43,812 bases of DNA from a virus. Positions 39,065 to 43,812 of the stretch are shown piece by piece (within the stretch, counting starts at the first letter, position 1; each line of letters begins with the position of its first letter). The notes below the pieces were generated by a model that saw nothing but the letters and a program-made list of their open reading frames with translations, did not search any database and was not told the origin of the DNA. The position numbers and the translations under genes are program-made. The stretch is taken from the IMG/VR virus record IMGVR_UViG_3300032322_000784, positions 1 through 43,812 of that record. One strand, written 5' to 3'.

Positions 39065-41037
39065 TATGCTCTTGTTCCATCAGGGCGTGCATCAATTCTT
39101 GGTAAACCCAGTTGCCATTGTGTACCTACAGTATCTGATGCAATTCTAAAATTCATTTGACGTCCACGAGCTCTAATAAATACTTGGTTAGTATATTGGT
39201 CAACAGTAGCTGTTGCAGTTATAATCGTATCGCCTGTTAATTGACCTTCTGTATTGGTTATTGATGATGCAGCACCTGGAAAATTACGAACACCTACAGT
39301 AATATCTGCTTCAGGAATAATTGGAGCACCTGTAACTTCGTTATTAGTTGCTGAACCTCTAAAGTTAATATCAGGAATTACACGACGAATAAGCATATAT
39401 TTATCCCCATCATCAATATCAACATCAGCAGATTGAATATAGGAAGTTATAGGAAGAGGAGAAGCTCCTAAAGGTTGACCATCGTTAGTACCATCTTCAT
39501 GTTGATATACCCAGCCATCAGCTAATCCTACAGGATTATTAAATACACCTGAATCAATCCATGCAGTTCTTTCTAGTTGACCATAGTACCAAATATTTTC
39601 AAGGTAATTAAATACAACATAGCGATCAATTTCATCTGAGTTAGCTGAAGGATAGAACCAAATAATTTCTGTAAATTTATTATTAACCCCTGCAAATATA
39701 AGAGCACTTTGAGTAAAGTTAAGATCAGTAAATATGTATTGTCTTATAGTGCAAGGTAAAGTATCTACGCGACCAGAATACGTATAGAATCTATCTCGAC
39801 CCATCCAGTAAGTAATATTGTTAGAACCTACTAAAGCATTAGCACCAATGATAGATATATTATGTGATAACTCTTGTAAACCAAATACTTCAGCTGTACC
39901 TAAAAATTGTAATGACGTTAAAGAGGTGTTAGTAAATATTAATGTTTCTTGTCTGGTATTAATGGCAGTAATAATTTTAGAGCCTGATTGTAATCTTAAA
40001 AACCCTGCTGTGTTAGTAGTAAGGGGCTGCCAATTTTCTGGTTCCGGACCAATATCAGGATCAACATTAGACCAACGAATAAGTAGTGGATCATATGTAC
40101 CTAGATAATTTGGAGCTGCTGCTGTGGCATCATAATTAGTACAACCAAGAGCTAGTAAGAAACCTTGTGGAGTAAACATAATCTTTTGTACTTTTTGTGG
40201 CACTGCTACAGCACCTGCTAAAGAACTCATTAAAACTGCACGCGTATTAAATGCTGAGACATAAGCCCAGTAATAGATATCACCACCAGCACCAGATACT
40301 GTGTCGTAAGCTGTATTAAATATTAAGTCATTATTAAACTTATCCATAAAAATAAGTCTAGCAGGCTGGAATACGGGTGATGTAGAACCAGAACCCCAAG
40401 TACCACGACCCCAAGTAGAAGTGCCCCAACCATAACCTGCTGTTGTAATAGGGAATCCCGCAGGTAAATAAACTATTGCAGTAATACCCGTACCGCCTTG
40501 CCCTGTGGTTGTAGATGTTGCAGTAGTCGTTGCTTGGAATGTAAACGTGTTTGCATCTAATACAGTTACTTGCACTGTTGTATTCATTTCAGCAATAGGA
40601 ATGCCACCAATCGTAGGACCTGCAATACCACTAAATGTTACATAAGTGCCTGTCGTAGCTCCATGACCCGTAATAGTTACAGTAACAGTTTTAGACCCGT
40701 TGGTAGTACCTATACAATTACTTGATGAAGGTGTAGTAGCATTAGTATAAGTTGCATAAATAGGTGTAATGTCGTATAACGTTGTACCAGAACCTACATA
40801 AATACGAGAGTTAGTACCAACACCAAGTAAGTTAGCTCCGTCAGTTGTTGACCAACTAAATATAGAACGTGCAGAATCTGTGTAAGGTGTAATGTTAGAT
40901 ACAGTCCAACCACCAAACTTTTCTGGAAACCCTGATCTAAAACGAACAAGCTGAGTCTCATACCAACCGCCTTCTGATGCGTAGTTAGTTTGATCTCGGT
41001 TAACGCCGGGCTTAAATACAAGTTTACTTAGTGCCAT
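39064..41037 (-). CDS. P22 gp10-like DNA stabilization / tail hub protein
   Basis: 657 residues. The start MALSKLVFKPGVNRDQTNYA and the following RFRSGFPEKFGGW (33-45) are the signature of the podovirus protein related to P22 gp10, which plugs the portal and forms the head-tail hub. The rest is beta-rich with Thr/Gly-rich repeats, including an insert near 95-185 that looks like an extra Ig- or carbohydrate-type domain. It overlaps the M15 gene by 1 nt. Confidence 0.78.
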   Translation of the reverse strand: MALSKLVFKPGVNRDQTNYASEGGWYETQLVRFRSGFPEKFGGWTVSNITPYTDSARSIFSWSTTDGANLLGVGTNSRIYVGSGTTLYDITPIYATYTNATTPSSSNCIGTTNGSKTVTVTITGHGATTGTYVTFSGIAGPTIGGIPIAEMNTTVQVTVLDANTFTFQATTTATSTTTGQGGTGITAIVYLPAGFPITTAGYGWGTSTWGRGTWGSGSTSPVFQPARLIFMDKFNNDLIFNTAYDTVSGAGGDIYYWAYVSAFNTRAVLMSSLAGAVAVPQKVQKIMFTPQGFLLALGCTNYDATAAAPNYLGTYDPLLIRWSNVDPDIGPEPENWQPLTTNTAGFLRLQSGSKIITAINTRQETLIFTNTSLTSLQFLGTAEVFGLQELSHNISIIGANALVGSNNITYWMGRDRFYTYSGRVDTLPCTIRQYIFTDLNFTQSALIFAGVNNKFTEIIWFYPSANSDEIDRYVVFNYLENIWYYGQLERTAWIDSGVFNNPVGLADGWVYQHEDGTNDGQPLGASPLPITSYIQSADVDIDDGDKYMLIRRVIPDINFRGSATNNEVTGAPIIPEADITVGVRNFPGAASSITNTEGQLTGDTIITATATVDQYTNQVFIRARGRQMNFRIASDTVGTQWQLGLPRIDARPDGTRA

Positions 41038-41468
41038 TAGTAGGGCCTTGTTCCTGTTTTATCAATAATTAATGCTTGTTTACGTGGTTTATCACTTAGT
41101 TTGTTAGGTATAGATATGTGCACCCAAGAGTCAAACTCTCTAATAATTTGGTCATACTGAATAGTACTCTTTATAACTAATTTAACAATATCGTTTGGAG
41201 TTAATCCAGGCACTCTGATATCAGCCGCACACCCTAAACAATGTTGTGATGTAGGTTTACTTCCTATAGCTTTATTAACTTCTGGGCTACGATATGCAGA
41301 GTTCACCATAATAGGTCTACCCAATAAGTGTCTAACTTCTTCTAGCATACGAGCTAATCGCACTAAGGTAGCTTTAACCTTTTCATCAGGTGTATTATCT
41401 AAACCTAGTCTTTCGGCAGTTTCTGAATGTGTTAATTCTGCTAGTGTAAAATTAGGGCTTAGTTTCAC
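41037..41468 (-). CDS. M15-family peptidoglycan peptidase (endolysin)
   Basis: 143 residues with the zinc site of M15A peptidases: H76 and D83 in SQHCLGCAADIR, and H117 in SWVHIS. It is led by FTLAELTHSETA and followed by SAYRSPEVN (57-65). It cuts peptide cross-links in the cell wall at lysis. The GTG start overlaps the holin stop (GTGA), with AAGGGTG upstream, the normal holin-endolysin arrangement. No signal peptide, consistent with holin-dependent release. Confidence 0.93.
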   Translation of the reverse strand: MKLSPNFTLAELTHSETAERLGLDNTPDEKVKATLVRLARMLEEVRHLLGRPIMVNSAYRSPEVNKAIGSKPTSQHCLGCAADIRVPGLTPNDIVKLVIKSTIQYDQIIREFDSWVHISIPNKLSDKPRKQALIIDKTGTRPY

Positions 41469-41866
41469 TTAGTTACACCCTTAACTTTTTCAAACGTTCT
41501 GAATCCACCTAATCCTAGTAAACCACCGAGAGCATACATAAGAGATTGCATATCAAATACGATGTTAATAGCTGGAGCTCCGAATAGAACAACAACCCAA
41601 TTAAGCACAGGAAAAATAACAAAATGTAATGCGAATGCTGTTCCACAAGTCCACCCTATAAAAGGCCTCCATCGTTTAGTAAATTTATCGTCACTCGACG
41701 CTTCAATAGCATTAACTTTAATTTGTTCTATAGCTAGTTGAAATTCATTTGATGCTAGTGCTAATTTTAATGATTCTTCTGCTTCTGCACGTTTATTTTT
41801 ATCTGGTATAACTCTGTCTAAAACGTTACCTACTGTTCCTAATATTGTACCAACAATTCCGTCCAT
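41465..41866 (-). CDS. Holin (3-TM, GTA-holin family)
   Basis: 133 residues. The N-terminal third is hydrophobic with a helical polar region (EESLKLALASNEFQLAIEQI), then KFTKRWRPFIGWTCGTAFAL, then two hydrophobic stretches (VLNWVVVLFGAPAI and LMYALGGLLGLGGF). This order is typical of holin_3TM (GTA-type) proteins. Start at ATG 41866 with TTAGGAG upstream; an in-frame TTG at 41905 is unlikely. It forms membrane lesions to release the endolysin encoded just downstream. Confidence 0.88.
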   Translation of the reverse strand: MDGIVGTILGTVGNVLDRVIPDKNKRAEAEESLKLALASNEFQLAIEQIKVNAIEASSDDKFTKRWRPFIGWTCGTAFALHFVIFPVLNWVVVLFGAPAINIVFDMQSLMYALGGLLGLGGFRTFEKVKGVTK

Positions 41867-41914
41867 ATTAACTCCTAAGTTACCAAGTGAGTAAACAAAT
41901 TCCAATTAAAATCT

Positions 41915-42739
41915 TTATAGAGTAAATGTCCCTGCTGTATTAAATAAAGTTGTAGCATTATTGGTAGATGAACGACCTGCTGTACCTTGTGCACCAAAGT
42001 TACCTCCACCATCACTAGTAATTACAGCGTTTACGCCAGTAGTACCACCTTGAGTTGCTCCATTCTGTCTATTTCCCCATCCAGAGCCACCGCCACCGCC
42101 ACCGCCAAATACTCCTCCAGACTGATTATAAAGCGTTATCGTAGGCGTACTTGTCTCAACAAGAGCTATGCCTCCATCACCTCCACTACCTCCGCTTGAA
42201 TTGTTTGAGCCTTGTCCTCCAGCACCACCTCCACCTCCAGTAACAATACCATAATTATATATATTAAATATAATACTTGAATCACAATAGATAGCTGAAG
42301 ACCCTACACCGCCAGATGAGCCACTTATAGCTGGGTTATTGTCACCATATCCGTTATATCCGTTACTACCTCCAGTACCAATGCCTGATACGTTACCAGC
42401 TTCTTGATAAATACCAGCAATGCCTGTAAGCCCTCCCGCACCGCCCGCACCGTATATAGTGCCACTGTTATTTAAAGTAACAATGCTACCCTCAACTAAA
42501 TTTGTAAGTACCAATCCAGAACTTGTAGTATCCCCTGTTCCAATTAAAGATACACCACTATTAACATTTAATACTGCATTTAACTTATTAGTACCAGTCC
42601 ATCCAGCAGCTAAAGCAACTGTTCTTAAATTATAGTTTGTTTGATTAGATAAAAGTGTAATGGTTAAATTAAAATAACTTTGAGTTGTAAACCCAAAGCC
42701 ACGAGCAGTTGCTGCACCTGAAGTAATATTTAATGGCAT
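41915..42739 (-). CDS. Glycine-rich tail fibre/adhesin-like protein
   Basis: 274 residues. An N-terminal part (LTITLLSNQTNYNLRTVALA) is followed by a long Gly/Ser/Asn-rich section with runs of six or more Gly, such as GIVTGGGGGAGGQG and FGGGGGGGSG. Poly-glycine-II adhesin tips of other phages (S16 gp38-like) have this look, so receptor contact is plausible. It lies next to the tail fibre gene. It overlaps that gene by 1 nt. Confidence 0.65.
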   Translation of the reverse strand: MPLNITSGAATARGFGFTTQSYFNLTITLLSNQTNYNLRTVALAAGWTGTNKLNAVLNVNSGVSLIGTGDTTSSGLVLTNLVEGSIVTLNNSGTIYGAGGAGGLTGIAGIYQEAGNVSGIGTGGSNGYNGYGDNNPAISGSSGGVGSSAIYCDSSIIFNIYNYGIVTGGGGGAGGQGSNNSSGGSGGDGGIALVETSTPTITLYNQSGGVFGGGGGGGSGWGNRQNGATQGGTTGVNAVITSDGGGNFGAQGTAGRSSTNNATTLFNTAGTFTL

Positions 42740-43812
42740 TAAGCAAACCTTGTTTGTGATGCAAATACTGTGTAAGTAGCACTTGCTGTTTTAACAATGC
42801 TGTATGTGTAAATATCTATACTTGATGGATTACCCGCTGTTGGAGCGGCACCGCCTTGCCATTTAGGAGTCACTGATGAACCATCAATCGTAACTGCATT
42901 ATTATAATAAGCAGTGCCACCTTGTGTAACTAGAAAAGTTACAGTTCTAGTCTCGCCTACAGCCATCAATGAGTTTAGTGTTGTAGATCCGTCACCTCTA
43001 AAGTTAACAGTCCAGTTAGCAGAAGCATTTGATGTATAGTAAACAACACCTTGTGTTTTAACATCGTAGTTAATAGTGCCTGTAGCCGCTGTTGCAGAGA
43101 CAGTAGTTGTTTCGCCAAGCGTAGTTATACCCGCTGCATTAAATGCCGTAATACCACCGATAGTTCCACCTGTAATAGCCACAGCATTTGCATTTTGCGA
43201 AGACATCGTACCCAATGCACCCGCTACGTTTTGTACGAAAGCTGTTGTTGCAATTTGAGTTGTACTTGTACCCGGTGCTGCAGTTGGTGCTAGGGGTGTA
43301 CCTGTTAAAGTAGGAGACGCTGCAAATACTAAATTAGAGCTTGTAGTACCCGTAGCACCGGACGCAGTAAAACCTGTAATATTATTGAATGATGTAATGG
43401 ACGCAGTTGAAGCACCTGTACCGCCGTTTGCCACTGGGATTACTGTGCCTGTAGCTAGAGCTGTGACTACTTCAACAACGTTTGCCCCTGTATTAAACAC
43501 AATCATAGATTTACCGGCAGGTACTGAAACACCTGTACCCGTAGCGTTTTTAACTGTAATAGCAAAACCTAAAGTGTTATTAATGATGTATTGCTTTTCA
43601 ATTGCTGGAACAATTAAGTTTTGGGTAGCACCTACTGTACCTATTAGGTTCAAACGTAAGTTACGAGCAGTTTGAGCTGTGTTAGTATTAGTTAAAGTTA
43701 GGGTTACATCAGCACTTGAGAAAGAAACATCGGCAGTTCCAGTAATAGCTTCTTCAATTGCTGTGCCTAAATTGGTATTTGTAGTAGTTCCCCAGGTACC
43801 AGACTGATCGCC
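42739..43812 (-). CDS. Tail fibre protein, 5' end beyond the window
   Basis: The frame is open to the right edge, 358 codons including the stop. The visible start GDQSGTWGTTTNTNLGTAIE is a common N-terminal segment of phage tail fibres. A linker with PVANGGTGAST (about 126-136) and SPTLTGTPLAPTAAPGTST (about 164-182), repeated in many fibres, leads to a beta-rich C-terminus. The true start is upstream of the window. The in-frame TTG at 43653 is not the start. It is the first visible gene of the leftward late block. Confidence 0.85.
   Translation of the reverse strand, partial: GDQSGTWGTTTNTNLGTAIEEAITGTADVSFSSADVTLTLTNTNTAQTARNLRLNLIGTVGATQNLIVPAIEKQYIINNTLGFAITVKNATGTGVSVPAGKSMIVFNTGANVVEVVTALATGTVIPVANGGTGASTASITSFNNITGFTASGATGTTSSNLVFAASPTLTGTPLAPTAAPGTSTTQIATTAFVQNVAGALGTMSSQNANAVAITGGTIGGITAFNAAGITTLGETTTVSATAATGTINYDVKTQGVVYYTSNASANWTVNFRGDGSTTLNSLMAVGETRTVTFLVTQGGTAYYNNAVTIDGSSVTPKWQGGAAPTAGNPSSIDIYTYSIVKTASATYTVFASQTRFA

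Noticed and set aside
41867-41905. TTG-start extension of the holin
   Set aside because: The ATG at 41866 has TTAGGAG at good distance; the TTG has none.
42040-42250. Glycine-codon runs as a simple tandem DNA repeat
   Set aside because: The bases vary and keep an open frame; this is protein composition of the fibre-like gene, not a repeat array.

Overview
The window is 43.8 kb of a tailed, double-stranded DNA bacteriophage (Caudoviricetes) that looks podovirus-like. The evidence is a P22-type portal, a large terminase, a P22 gp10-like DNA stabilization protein, a 1,997-residue virion (ejection-type) protein and a T7-style small-polA replication set. It is AT-rich and tightly packed. I found no integrase, CI-type repressor, tRNA or CRISPR array, so a lytic lifestyle is likely. 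The host cannot be read from the sequence; the gene style matches environmental (aquatic) podoviruses of Gram-negative bacteria. Both edges cut genes: portal on the left, tail fibre on the right. Capsid and scaffold genes are not in the window.

Layout. (1) 1-3616, minus strand: portal, large terminase, putative small terminase, read leftward from a divergent promoter region near 3650-3690. (2) 3699-6600, plus strand: a SprT-like protease, four small proteins, duplicated promoters, UUCG terminators, a G-rich tract, direct repeats and a candidate replication origin (6090-6440) made of GTTCTA iterons around a 30-bp inverted repeat plus an AT-rich stretch. (3) 6596-17115, plus strand: a long run of short genes, several overlapping by 1, 4 or 8 nt. 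Recognisable ones are a MoxR-like AAA+ ATPase with a metallopeptidase/VWA partner (9051-12449), a VRR-NUC nuclease, a DUF3310 protein, a SleB-type cell wall hydrolase and zinc-ribbon proteins. (4) 17115-27516, plus strand: the replication module, with family A DNA polymerase, a 2OG-Fe(II) oxygenase-like protein, a Cas4/RecB-like nuclease, an HNH-like protein, a SNF2-type helicase, a possible ssDNA-binding protein, an HTH protein and a primase-helicase fusion. (5) 27509-43812, minus strand: virion and lysis genes read leftward, from tail fibres through holin, M15 endolysin and the gp10-like protein to internal virion proteins and the giant 1,997-residue protein. It meets the replication module head-on with an 8-bp overlap.

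How it works together. Early and middle functions are read rightward from several host-type promoters. Many of these have a matched stem-loop in the 5' leader just ahead of the Shine-Dalgarno sequence. Virion genes are read leftward. Two promoters place a perfect TATAAT exactly 6 nt before an ATG that has no Shine-Dalgarno, which suggests leaderless mRNAs. The most novel-looking elements are the origin-like iteron array, the two pairs of duplicated promoter-leader cassettes, the base-composition-shifted gene at 5197 bracketed by direct repeats, and the DUF3150-like/AAA+/VWA-metallopeptidase module.
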